Assembly (NCBI RefSeq): GCF_003666685.1
Contig: NZ_RCIZ01000010.1
Coordinates: 62,001 to 126,000, forward strand
Source: Mesorhizobium sp. YM1C-6-2
GTDB lineage: Bacteria; Pseudomonadota; Alphaproteobacteria; Rhizobiales; Rhizobiaceae
Direction of reading: 5' to 3'
DNA: 64,000 nucleotides
A model generated the notes under the pieces. It did not search any database, was not told the DNA's origin, and worked only from the letters and a program-made list of their open reading frames with translations. Below are positions 17,810 through 25,864 of the stretch, one piece after another. The translations under genes were made by a program, and so were the position numbers. Every line of letters starts with the position of its first letter. Within the stretch, counting starts at the first letter, position 1.

Positions 17810-18913
17810 TCACTTCTTGCACGGATCGGGGGTCGGCTCGAAATCGCCCCAGCCGCGGCCGATCCACTCGTCGGCATTGGCCGCAACCACCGTCGGGGAA
17901 TCGGGCAGCAGGAGGCGGCTGCCGGGTGCGTCATACGCGGTGGCGCCGGGAATCTCCTTGCCGGTCAACTGGTAGAGCGCGGCGCGCAGGCCGATGTCGG
18001 CGATAAACGGCGTGTAGTTGCCATCGGCGCCGAAGGTGCCTTCCTTGACCGCCTTGAAGCCCGCGTTCGACCCGTCGAACGTATAGTGGCGGATGCCGTC
18101 GGCGCAGCGATTGGCGCGTGCGACTGCCAACTGGGCGCCCCAGGACGATTCTTCGGCGTGCGAGAAGACCGCGTCGATGTCGGAATGTGCCGTCAGGTAG
18201 TCCTCCATGAGCGGCACGGCCGGCTCGCGGATCCACTGGGCGTCGCCGACGGCGAGCACCTTGATGTCAGGATATTTCGCCAGCACGTTCTCCATGCCCT
18301 TGTTGCGGTCGACCGCGGGGGAGGAGCCCTTGAGGCCGGTGAGGACGACGATGTTGCCCTTGCCGCCGAGGTCTTCGGCCATCTTCTCAGCCACCTGCTC
18401 GGCCATCGTGACGTTGCTCTGTCCAATGAAGAGGGTCTTTTCGGCGGGGACGTCGCGATCCATGACGATGAGCGGGATGCCGGCGTCGGTGACCGCACGG
18501 GCGGCAGGAACGAGAGCGGCCGACTCGACCGGGCTCAGCAGGACCGCATCGACGCCGCGCACCAGGAGGTCACGGACGTCGTTGCTCTGCTTGGCGACGT
18601 CGACATTGCCGTCGAGGACGACAAGCGAGACGTTGGGATGGCGGCAGGCTTCGGCCTGCAGCGATTCCAGCATGGAGACGCGCCACGGATGGTTGAAGGC
18701 CGTCTGCGAGAAGCCGATGGTGATGTCCTTCGCCTCGCCGTCGATGGCGACCGGACCCTCGTCGAGTGGAAGGATGTCGGTGAAGGGCAGTTGCTTGTAC
18801 TGGACGAGCAGCTCTTCGCAGGTCTTGCCGGAGATCGGCTGCTTTTCCTGCGCCTGCGCAGCAACGGGCGCGAGCGCCGCAACCGACAGGGTCAACAATA
18901 ATCTGGCTAGCAT
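17810..18913 (-). CDS. Sugar-type ABC transporter periplasmic binding protein
   Basis: 367 aa, ATG at 18913 after AAAGGGAACC. Signal peptide LARLLLTLSVAALAPVAAQAQ, then a long N-terminal extension (EKQPISGKTCEELLVQYKQ...) before the type-1 binding fold begins at DITIGFSQTAFNHPWR. Family text includes VDAVLLSPVESAALVPA, LIVMDRDVPAEKT, IGQSNVTMAEQVAEKMA and AVFSHAEESSWGAQLA. It is longer than RbsB-type proteins because of that extension and a C-terminal tail with a Cys (DPCKK), which may pair with Cys in GKTCEE. It heads the seven-gene operon and defines its unknown substrate. Confidence 0.9.
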   Translation of the reverse strand: MLARLLLTLSVAALAPVAAQAQEKQPISGKTCEELLVQYKQLPFTDILPLDEGPVAIDGEAKDITIGFSQTAFNHPWRVSMLESLQAEACRHPNVSLVVLDGNVDVAKQSNDVRDLLVRGVDAVLLSPVESAALVPAARAVTDAGIPLIVMDRDVPAEKTLFIGQSNVTMAEQVAEKMAEDLGGKGNIVVLTGLKGSSPAVDRNKGMENVLAKYPDIKVLAVGDAQWIREPAVPLMEDYLTAHSDIDAVFSHAEESSWGAQLAVARANRCADGIRHYTFDGSNAGFKAVKEGTFGADGNYTPFIADIGLRAALYQLTGKEIPGATAYDAPGSRLLLPDSPTVVAANADEWIGRGWGDFEPTPDPCKK

Positions 18914-19134
18914 GGATGGTTCCCTTTCTGTGGACAGGTTTCAGTCGAGGCGTTGGCCGCCTTCTGTTCTGGTGTGAAGATGGTGAGCAGGTCGGCTTTG
19001 CCGCCATGCCCGACCGGAATTCATGATCGCCTTTCTGCGTGGCCGCGGTCGCCTTTCATCCGGTTGCGATCTGCGTTATTGCTCGTTGCAGACGGAAGCG
19101 ATGACGGGGTTAGTCTGTCTTGCCTCTTTAAATG

Positions 19135-19156
19135 TCATGACGTTCGTACGATATGA
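19135..19156. promoter_or_regulatory. Imperfect 22-bp palindrome at the GntR/HutC start (probable autoregulatory operator)
   Basis: The half-sites TCAT..CGT..CG and CG..ACG..ATGA are symmetric at 16 of 22 positions. The site overlaps the ATG at 19153 and lies in the 239-bp divergent gap 18914-19152, from which both the regulator and the ABC operon must be transcribed. Nothing else recognisable is in that gap. Direct binding by the HutC-type protein is inferred from position and symmetry. Confidence 0.5.
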
Positions 19157-19920
19157 CGGATATGTGGAACAAACCGCTGCAAGAGTCCAGCCCCCTTCCG
19201 CTCTGGTTCCAGATCGCGGAGCGGCTGCGTCAGGCCATCGCCGCCGGGATTTTCACGGCCGGGGATGTGCTGCCCTCCGAAAGCCAGCTCAACGAGACGT
19301 TCGGCATCAGCCGCGCGACCTCGCGCTCGGCATTGGACAGCCTCGAGCAGGAAGGCCTGATCGTCCGAAAGTCCGGCAAGGGCTCGATCGTGCTGGGGCC
19401 TCGCGTCGAGCAGCCGGCCATTGAGATGTACGGCTTCTCCGATGACATGCGGCGCAGGGGATTGCGGCCGTCATACCATACGGTGTTTGCCGGCCGGGGA
19501 AGGGCCAGCCGCGAGACCGGCGACGCGCTTGGTATTGGGGTCAATTCGCCGGTCTATCATTCGCGCCGCATACTGAAAGCTGACGATCAGCCGATAGGAG
19601 TCGCGCTGTCGTGGATACCGTTGAGTATTTTCGAAGGCACGACCTTGCCGACGGCAGAGGACCTCAGCCGCAATTCCCTGTATCGCTGGCTGAACGATAC
19701 ATGCGGTGTGAAGCTCACAGGCGCGCGCGAGACGATCGAAGCGGCGCTAGCGGAAGGTGACATGGCCGCGGAGCTTGAAGTGCCCGCGGCGGCCGCCGTC
19801 CTTGTCGTTCGGCGCCGATCGGAGAATGCCGACGGCACGCCGATCGAATATGCCGTCCTGCATTTCCGGGCCGACCGCTACCGGCTGCATCTAGAAACAG
19901 GCGTTGTGGTGCGCCGCTAG
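19153..19920 (+). CDS. GntR-family regulator, HutC subfamily
   Basis: 255 aa from the ATG at 19153; an ATG at 19162 is an alternative. Residues ~10-75 are the GntR winged helix (PLWFQIAERLRQAIAAG, LPSESQLNETFGISRATSRSALD, LIVRKSGKGSIV). The C-terminal part (EMYGFSDDMRRRGLRPS, VYHSRRILKADDQPIGVALSW, EYAVLHFRADRYRLHLETGVV) is the UTRA ligand-binding domain that binds sugar phosphates, carboxylates or similar effectors. It is divergent from the seven-gene ABC/PfkB/BtpA operon and most likely represses it until a pathway intermediate, perhaps the kinase product, accumulates. Confidence 0.92.
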   Translation: MTDMWNKPLQESSPLPLWFQIAERLRQAIAAGIFTAGDVLPSESQLNETFGISRATSRSALDSLEQEGLIVRKSGKGSIVLGPRVEQPAIEMYGFSDDMRRRGLRPSYHTVFAGRGRASRETGDALGIGVNSPVYHSRRILKADDQPIGVALSWIPLSIFEGTTLPTAEDLSRNSLYRWLNDTCGVKLTGARETIEAALAEGDMAAELEVPAAAAVLVVRRRSENADGTPIEYAVLHFRADRYRLHLETGVVVRR

Positions 19921-19983
19921 GAAGGCCAGCCGCTCAGACGGGTGCAGGCCGCACACTGACCTTCCGTGCCGCGTTCTTATCGA

Positions 19984-21168
19984 TTATCGAACGATCTCCA
20001 GCGAAGCCCGGTCGGCCAGCGTCATGCCGAAGCCCGGCGCGTCGGAGAGCTTGAGCCTGCCGTTCTCGGGCATCTCCTCGCCTTCGAACAGGTCGCCGAA
20101 GACGGGCATGATCGTCTTGCCGTCCGGGCTAGCCGCCACGTATTCGCAGAAGGCCGGGCCGGTCTGGCTGGCGATGAAGTGATAGGAGTAGGGCCCGCTG
20201 CCATGCGGCACGACCGGCAGGTCGTGGGCCGAGGCATGCGCCGCGATCCTGAGCGTCTCGGTGAGTCCGCCGACCCACATCACGTCCGGCTGCAGGATAT
20301 CGAGCGACCCTTGCTCGATCAGCGCGCGGAAGCCGTAGCGGGTGTATTCGTGCTCGCCGGTGGTCCACTTCAGATAGGGGTGCGCGGCCTTTATGGCGCG
20401 ATAGCCGTCGACGTCCTCGGGCGACAGAACCTCTTCCCACCAGTGGATGTTCAGGTGCTCGGCCGCCTTGGCGAGGCGGATGGCGTAACCAGCGGTCAGC
20501 GACATGTAGCAGTCGACCATCAGCGGATAGTCGGGGCCGACATCGGCGCGGTGCCTGGCGAGGAACTCGACATTCTTCCTCAGCCCCTCCTCGCCCTCGA
20601 AATGGCTGTGCGGCAGCGGCACCTTGGCGCCCCAGAAACCGAGCGCCTTGATCGCCGCCGGTTCGGGCGTCGTGCAGTAGAAGGTGATCTCGTCGCGCGC
20701 CATGCCGCCGATCAAATTGTAGACCGGCTCGCCGCGCACCTTGCCGATCAGGTCCCAGAGCGCGAGGTCGACGCAGCTTATCGCCATGACCGGCAGGCCC
20801 TTGCGTCCATAGGGTAGCGACGAGCGGTAGAGCTGGTCCCACAGCATGTTGGTCTTGCGCGCATCCTCGCCGATCAGGAAGCGGCGGAAATGATGATGGA
20901 TCATCCACGCCGCCGGGGCACCGCCCGAACCGGTGGCGACGCCGACGGTCCCGTCCTCCGTCTCGATCTCGACCACGATGGCGCCGAGCACGCCGATGCC
21001 CCAGCTCGAGCGCTTCTCGCGATAGCGCGCATAGCCCGACATCGGGTTGGCGATCAGCGTGTCTACCAGCCAGTGCTTGCTCTCGCCCGGCTTGAAATAG
21101 GTGCCGGCCTTGTCGCTCGGCTTCACCGTGTAGGCGCGGACATCCTTGATGCGGAACGCGGTGCTCAC
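19984..21168 (-). CDS. rhmD: L-rhamnonate dehydratase-like enolase-superfamily enzyme
   Basis: 394 aa from a GTG at 21168 that overlaps the mutarotase stop (GTGA). The sequence follows the rhamnonate dehydratase pattern: IKDVRAYTV at the N-terminus, KHWLVDTLIANPMSGY, ISCVDLALWDLIGKVRGEPVY, VDCYMSLTAGYA (metal Asp), WWEEVLSPEDVDGYR (Glu), TTGEHEYTRYGFR (Glu) and VVPHGSGPYSYHFI (catalytic His). The enzyme removes water from L-rhamnonate to give 2-keto-3-deoxy-L-rhamnonate, a step of the non-phosphorylative pathway. Its neighbours (mutarotase, lactonase, aldo/keto reductase, ABC importer) supply the preceding steps. A closely related sugar acid (for example L-fuconate-type) cannot be excluded. 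Confidence 0.85.
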   Translation of the reverse strand: MSTAFRIKDVRAYTVKPSDKAGTYFKPGESKHWLVDTLIANPMSGYARYREKRSSWGIGVLGAIVVEIETEDGTVGVATGSGGAPAAWMIHHHFRRFLIGEDARKTNMLWDQLYRSSLPYGRKGLPVMAISCVDLALWDLIGKVRGEPVYNLIGGMARDEITFYCTTPEPAAIKALGFWGAKVPLPHSHFEGEEGLRKNVEFLARHRADVGPDYPLMVDCYMSLTAGYAIRLAKAAEHLNIHWWEEVLSPEDVDGYRAIKAAHPYLKWTTGEHEYTRYGFRALIEQGSLDILQPDVMWVGGLTETLRIAAHASAHDLPVVPHGSGPYSYHFIASQTGPAFCEYVAASPDGKTIMPVFGDLFEGEEMPENGRLKLSDAPGFGMTLADRASLEIVR

Positions 21169-21482
21169 GGTAGATAGAACACGCGCTTGAGCGGCACCTG
21201 CACCGGCACGTTGTCGGGGTGCGTCTCCATGATGTCGGCCATGTGCTTCCACCAGCGCTTCATCACTTCCGTGTCCGGCAGTGCGGCCATGGTGTGGTCG
21301 TCGGTGCGGGTCAGGATGCCGAACAGGTGGTTCGATTCCGGATCGAGCCAGATCGTGTAGTCGGAGACGCCGGCATCCTTCAGCGCCTGGGCGAGGTCGG
21401 GGAATATCTCGTCGTGCCGCTTCTCGTATTCGGCGGCTTGCCCAGGAAAGAGGTTCATGCGGAAGGCGATGCGTTCAGCCAT
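21165..21482 (-). CDS. rhaM: L-rhamnose mutarotase
   Basis: 105 aa, the standard family length. RIAFRMNLFPGQAAEYEKRHDEIFPDL contains the conserved His of the YxxxHxxxWP-like motif, followed by VSDYTIWLDPESNHLFGILTR and MKRWWKHMADIMETHPDN. Mutarotases interconvert the alpha and beta anomers of L-rhamnose (or L-fucose) so that the next enzyme receives the right anomer. It overlaps the GntR gene upstream by 8 bp and the dehydratase downstream by 4 bp. Its presence is the best single indicator of substrate for this module. Confidence 0.9.
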   Translation of the reverse strand: MAERIAFRMNLFPGQAAEYEKRHDEIFPDLAQALKDAGVSDYTIWLDPESNHLFGILTRTDDHTMAALPDTEVMKRWWKHMADIMETHPDNVPVQVPLKRVFYLP

Positions 21483-22263
21483 GTGTCAGTTCCCGTGATC
21501 GCTTGGCAATGGCCATGATGGTGGTGTCCCTCACATGTTCGAGATGGGCGCGGTAGGCTGCGACCGCAGCAAGTGTGTCGCCGCTCAGGATCGCGTCGGC
21601 GACCTCGACATGCTGCCCGACGCTCTTGTCGATGACGCCGGGGACCTCGCTGGCGGCGCGGCGTACGTCGAGCCCGAGGTCGTAGAGCACATGCGCGAGC
21701 GCCGCCAGGAGCGCATTTCCGGCGCCGTCGTTGATCGCCTGGTGGAATTCGATGTCCAGCAGCCGGAAAGCCACCGGGTCGTGCTCGAAGGCGCGGCCGT
21801 CCACGGCGAGCTTGTGGATGCGTTGTCGCTGTTCGAGGCTGGCCCGCTCGCAGCAAAGCCGGACAAGCTCCAGGTCGACCACGATACGCGTCTCGAACTG
21901 CTGGTGAACGTCGTAGTCGGCGACTGCCAGCACCGAATTGAACGGCGCGGCCAGCCGGCTCGGCGACAGGTCGGTTATGGTATAGCGCCCGCCTTGCCGG
22001 CTCGACAGCACGCCCATCAGCGTCAGCGCCTTCAGGGCCTCGCGCAAAGGCGGCCGCGAGATGCCGAAGGCGATCGTCATCTGCTGCTCTGTCGGCAGGC
22101 GGTCGCCGGGCTTCAGATTGCCCGACTTGATCATGCCCATGATGCGGTCCGCCACTTGCTCGCTGATCGAGCGGCGTTCCAGCGTGCCGCCGCCAAAACT
22201 CCCGGTGTCCTCGGCCAGATCGGCGAACGTCCTGTCGGGCTCTTCTTTGGCTGGCTTGCTCAC
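21475..22263 (-). CDS. GntR-family regulator, FadR/FCD subfamily
   Basis: 262 aa from a GTG at 22263 with an AGGA-rich leader; the open frame extends into the lactonase gene but that part is not used. An N-terminal tail of ~30 residues precedes the winged helix (SISEQVADRIMGMIKSG, LPTEQQMTIAFGISRPPLREALKAL). The C-terminal all-helical FCD domain follows, with metal ligands in DIEFHQAI and HVEVADAI and a final YRAHLEHVRDT. Sugar acids are common effectors. It is co-transcribed with the lactonase and dehydratase, and the palindrome at 23229-23260 in the divergent promoter is its probable operator. Confidence 0.9.
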   Translation of the reverse strand: MSKPAKEEPDRTFADLAEDTGSFGGGTLERRSISEQVADRIMGMIKSGNLKPGDRLPTEQQMTIAFGISRPPLREALKALTLMGVLSSRQGGRYTITDLSPSRLAAPFNSVLAVADYDVHQQFETRIVVDLELVRLCCERASLEQRQRIHKLAVDGRAFEHDPVAFRLLDIEFHQAINDGAGNALLAALAHVLYDLGLDVRRAASEVPGVIDKSVGQHVEVADAILSGDTLAAVAAYRAHLEHVRDTTIMAIAKRSRELTHG

Positions 22264-22274
22264 GCGTTCCTGTC

Positions 22275-23153
22275 CTAAAGATCCAGGCGATAGAACTTGA
22301 TGGCGTTGTCGCGGTAGATTTTTCGCGTCTCCGCCTCCGAAAGGCCGAGGTCGGCGAAGGCATTGTCCAGCACCTGCACCCATTCGGGGATGCTGGTCGA
22401 CTGCAGAAGGATCGGGTAGTCGCCCGCGTAGATGGTGCGGTCGGGCCCGAAGGCGTCGAGCGTCGCCTCGATATAGGGGCGGAGCTGCTTCTCGCTCCAG
22501 TTCTCGCCGGCATAGGGCGGCAGGTCGGAGAGCTTCACCCACATGTCGGGGTGCCTGGCGAGATCGTTCATGTCCTCGCGGAACTGCTCTATCCTGCCTT
22601 GCTTGATGCCCGGCTTGCCGCAATGGTCGAGGATCATCGGCACGCCGTGGATGAGCTTCACCCATTCGCGGATGAAATCCATCTGCGTGTAGTTGGGATT
22701 GATGTCGAAGGTCCAGCCGAACTCTGCCAGCAGGTTGGTGCCCTCGATGAAACCTTCGCTCATGGTGAGGCCGCGCGGGTCCTCGTCGAACTCCATGATG
22801 CGGCGGATGCCGCGCACATCAGGATGTTCGTCGCGCATCTTCTCCAGCATGGGCCGGACCTTGGCGCCCCACTCGAGCGGCGCCATCGGGATGATCGCCT
22901 TGATGCGCGGGTCGCGTCGCTGCTCATCCTCGACGAATTCGATCTCCTCGATATACTGGCCGCCGCCCTCCCAGAAATCCGCGTAGCATTCGAGGAACAC
23001 CATCGCCTCCACCTCGACGGCGCCGCAGTCCCGGCGATAATCCTCGACATGGTAGGGATGGCCGAAAAGCGGGCTTCCCTCGAACGCGCTGTATTTGAGC
23101 CGGGTCTGGTCCCAGACGTGCAGGTGCGTGTCGATGATCGGAAAGGCTGGCAT
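22275..23153 (-). CDS. Amidohydrolase-family sugar lactonase (rhamnono-/fuconolactonase-like)
   Basis: 292 aa, amidohydrolase_2 fold. Starts FPIIDTHLHVWDQ with the HxH metal motif; later GVPMILDHCGKPG (His), VKLSDLPPY and IYAGDYPILLQ (Asp). Proteins of this kind hydrolyse the sugar lactones made by aldose 1-dehydrogenases, here presumably L-rhamnono-lactone to L-rhamnonate for the dehydratase gene in the same operon. It is the first gene of the minus-strand operon, divergent from the aldo/keto reductase that would form the lactone. Confidence 0.85.
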   Translation of the reverse strand: MPAFPIIDTHLHVWDQTRLKYSAFEGSPLFGHPYHVEDYRRDCGAVEVEAMVFLECYADFWEGGGQYIEEIEFVEDEQRRDPRIKAIIPMAPLEWGAKVRPMLEKMRDEHPDVRGIRRIMEFDEDPRGLTMSEGFIEGTNLLAEFGWTFDINPNYTQMDFIREWVKLIHGVPMILDHCGKPGIKQGRIEQFREDMNDLARHPDMWVKLSDLPPYAGENWSEKQLRPYIEATLDAFGPDRTIYAGDYPILLQSTSIPEWVQVLDNAFADLGLSEAETRKIYRDNAIKFYRLDL

Positions 23154-23228
23154 CTTTCTCCCTCTTATCGGGCTCCAACTCTGCCGGTCGGTTGCTCCTG
23201 CGATGCCTACGAATGGCCATCGGGTAAA

Positions 23229-23260
23229 AACTTGTCAAACTAATTTTTGTCTGACAAGTT
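23229..23260. promoter_or_regulatory. GntR/FCD-type operator in the lactonase/aldo-keto reductase divergent promoter
   Basis: AACTTGTCA (23229-23237) and TGACAAGTT (23252-23260) are exact 9-bp inverted repeats. Inside lies the 11-bp palindrome TTGTCTGACAA (23247-23257), the symmetric TTGT-N-ACAA type bound by FadR/FCD regulators. It is the only such site between the two transcripts, so the regulator at 21475-22263 can control both arms. Confidence 0.65.
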
Positions 23261-23318
23261 GCACTCGAACGAGAGCGAGTGCCTGTCTCGCCGCGTCGCT
23301 TTGGGAGGAGCTACCGCC

Positions 23319-24344
23319 GTGACCGTCACCGTTGCCAGTCGCCGTCGTGTCGGAAAAACCTCCCTTGAACTTCCCGTTTTCGGGCTAGGCACCGCGCATC
23401 TGGGCGAACTCTATGGCAAGGTCGACGAAGCCGAGTCCCGCGCCACCATGGATGCCGCCTGGGCAGCCGGCGTGCGCTATTACGACACCGCGCCGTGGTA
23501 TGGCCGCGGCCTCTCCGAACACCGGCTTGGCGGATTCCTGCGGACCAAACCGCGCGGCGATTTCCAGGTGACCACCAAGGTCGGACGCACCCTCCACCGC
23601 CCGGCCGACCCGAAGACCTTCGACCGCGCGCCGTGGACTGGCGGGCTGAATTTCGAGGTTAACTTCGACTACACCTATGACGGCGTCATGCGCTCCTACG
23701 AGCAAGCGCTGCAGCGTCTCGCTCTCGACACGGTGGACGCGCTGGTCATCCACGACCTCGACGCCGGTTTCCACGGCGACAGGCAGGCGGGCTACGAGAA
23801 GCAGCTCATCGAGTCCGGCGCCAGGGCGCTGGTCGAGCTGAAGAAGTCCGGCGATATCCAGGCATACGGCATGGGCATCAACAACAACGAGGCGCTGGAA
23901 GGCATCGCGACAAAGGTCGATCTCGACTTCTGCATCGTCGCCATGCCCTACACGCTGATAGACCAGGACAGCCTGACGCGCGGCATGAAGGCCCTGCACG
24001 ACCGCAACGTCTCGGTGATCATCGGCGCTCCCTTCGCCTCGGGCATCCTCGTCACCGGCTCGGGCGCCGGCGCGAAATACGCCTACGGCGCGGCATCGCC
24101 CGAGGTGCAGGCGCGGGTGCGCGGCATCGAGGCGGCGTGCAAGGCGCACGCCGTCAGCATGCCGGTCGCGGCGCTGCAGTTCGTGCTGGCCCACCCGGCC
24201 GTCGTCTCGGTCATACCTGGGGCGGCGAAGCCGAGCGAGGTCGAGGCCAATGTCGCGGCGCTGGGCGTGAAGATCCCGGCTGCGTTCTGGGCCGAGCTGA
24301 AGGCGCAGAAGCTGATCCATCCCGATGCGCCGGTGCCTGCATGA
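23319..24344 (+). CDS. Aldo/keto reductase, aldose 1-dehydrogenase (L-fucose/L-rhamnose dehydrogenase) type
   Basis: 341 aa from a GTG at 23319 with GGGAGGAG nine bases upstream; the longer open frame has no SD and runs over the operator. Catalytic tetrad: Asp and Tyr in YYDTAPWYGRGLSEHRLG, Lys in TTKVGRT, His in LVIHDLD. The family includes L-fucose, L-galactose and D-threo-aldose 1-dehydrogenases, which oxidise the anomeric carbon to a lactone with NAD(P)+. This is the expected first step before the divergently encoded lactonase. The stop overlaps the ABC ATPase start by 4 bp. Confidence 0.88.
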   Translation: MTVTVASRRRVGKTSLELPVFGLGTAHLGELYGKVDEAESRATMDAAWAAGVRYYDTAPWYGRGLSEHRLGGFLRTKPRGDFQVTTKVGRTLHRPADPKTFDRAPWTGGLNFEVNFDYTYDGVMRSYEQALQRLALDTVDALVIHDLDAGFHGDRQAGYEKQLIESGARALVELKKSGDIQAYGMGINNNEALEGIATKVDLDFCIVAMPYTLIDQDSLTRGMKALHDRNVSVIIGAPFASGILVTGSGAGAKYAYGAASPEVQARVRGIEAACKAHAVSMPVAALQFVLAHPAVVSVIPGAAKPSEVEANVAALGVKIPAAFWAELKAQKLIHPDAPVPA

Positions 24345-25864
24345 GCGAAGCCGACGCCACTCCGCTGATCTCGGCGCGCGACATCTCGAAATCCTTCGCG
24401 GGTGTCGAGGTGCTGCGCGGCGTCGATCTCGACCTGATGAAGGGCGAGATCCATGCGCTGCTGGGTGAGAACGGCGCCGGCAAGTCGACCTTCGCGAAGA
24501 TCCTCGCCGGCGTCCACCTCCCGACGCGCGGCACGCTGGCGCTCAATGGCCAGCCGGTCGAGGTAACCAATCCCGTGGTGGCGCAGAAGCTCGGCATCAC
24601 GCTGATCCACCAGGAGCCGATCTCCTTCCCCGACCTGTCGGTGGCCGAAAATCTCGTGCTCGGGCGTTCAGAGGATGGCTGGTTCTCCAAGGTGCCGTGG
24701 GCCGAGATGACGCGAGAGGCGCATCGCTACATGGACTTGCTCGGCGTCCACATCGATGTGACGCGTCCGATGCGCGGCCTGTCCATCGCCGACCAGCAGA
24801 TGGTGGAGATCGCCCGCGCGCTTGCCTCCGACAGCCGGCTGATCATCATGGACGAGCCGACCGCGCCGCTCACGCCGCGCGAGGTCGAGACGCTGTTCGG
24901 CATAGCTCGGCGCCTGCGTGACGAAGGCCGCACCATCATCTTCATCTCGCACCGGCTCGAGGAAGTGCGCGCATTGTGCGACCGCGTCACCATCTTCCGT
25001 GACGGCGACAAGATCGCCACCGATACGATCGGAAATCTCAGCGACGCCGACATCATCCGGCTGATGATCGGTCGGCCGCTCAAGGAATATATGCACAAGC
25101 ACTCGGCCACGATCGGCGACGTGGCGCTCGAGGTGCAGGGTCTCACTTTGCCTGGCGTCTTCTACGATATCGGCTTCTCTGTCAGGCACGGCGAGATTGT
25201 CGGGCTTGGCGGCCTGGTCGGCGCCGGCCGCACCGATGTCGCCCGCGCCATCTTCGGTGTCGCGCCGGCCGAAAGCGGCACGGTGAAGGTCAACGGCAAG
25301 GCTGCCGAGATCGAAAAGCCGGAGGATGCGATCGCGCTAGGCCTTGCCTTCGTGCCCGAGGACCGGGCCGTCGCGGGCATCTTTCGCACCTTGCCGGTCG
25401 AGCAGAACATCACCGCCGCGATCCCGGGCAAGATAGCTCCGGCCGGCATAATCCGCCGGGCGGTCGAAAAGAGCCTGGCGCAGGACGCAGTGAAGAAGCT
25501 CCGCATCCGGCTTGCCTCGGTGAAACAGCCGATCGGCGAACTCTCGGGCGGCAACCAGCAGAAGGCGATCCTTGCCCGCTGGCTGCTCGCCGACCCGTCC
25601 ATCCTCATCCTCGACGAGCCGACCCGCGGCATCGACATCGGCGTCAAGGCAGAGTTCTACGACATGATCGGCGAACTGGCCGCGCAGGGCAGGGCGATCC
25701 TCCTCATCTCCTCCGAGATGCCCGAGCTTCTGGCGCTCTGCGACCGTATCCTGGTGATGGCCGAAGGCCGGCTCACGGCCGAGCTTTCGCGCGCCGAAGC
25801 GAACCAGGAGAAGATCATGAGCGCCGCCGTGCCGCGCAGCCAGCGCGTGGAGGAGGCAGCGTGA
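24341..25864 (+). CDS. Sugar ABC transporter ATPase, two ABC domains (rhamnose-importer type)
   Basis: 507 aa from the ATG at 24341. Domain 1: Walker A GENGAGKST, degenerate signature LSIADQQMVEIARA, Walker B LIIMDEPT. Domain 2: degenerate GLVGAGRTD, full LSGGNQQKAILARWL signature and ILILDEPTRGIDIGVK. The arrangement ATPase-permease-permease-binding protein resembles rhizobial rhamnose importers (RhaT, RhaP, RhaQ, RhaS), and the neighbouring mutarotase supports a deoxysugar ligand. It overlaps the second following gene (first permease) by 4 bp. Confidence 0.93.
   Translation: MSEADATPLISARDISKSFAGVEVLRGVDLDLMKGEIHALLGENGAGKSTFAKILAGVHLPTRGTLALNGQPVEVTNPVVAQKLGITLIHQEPISFPDLSVAENLVLGRSEDGWFSKVPWAEMTREAHRYMDLLGVHIDVTRPMRGLSIADQQMVEIARALASDSRLIIMDEPTAPLTPREVETLFGIARRLRDEGRTIIFISHRLEEVRALCDRVTIFRDGDKIATDTIGNLSDADIIRLMIGRPLKEYMHKHSATIGDVALEVQGLTLPGVFYDIGFSVRHGEIVGLGGLVGAGRTDVARAIFGVAPAESGTVKVNGKAAEIEKPEDAIALGLAFVPEDRAVAGIFRTLPVEQNITAAIPGKIAPAGIIRRAVEKSLAQDAVKKLRIRLASVKQPIGELSGGNQQKAILARWLLADPSILILDEPTRGIDIGVKAEFYDMIGELAAQGRAILLISSEMPELLALCDRILVMAEGRLTAELSRAEANQEKIMSAAVPRSQRVEEAA

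Noticed and set aside
15182-18901. Long plus-strand open frames opposite the ABC permease and ATPase genes
   Set aside because: Low-complexity Arg/Asp/Ala-rich translations, no SD, and complete overlap with well-supported minus-strand transporter genes.
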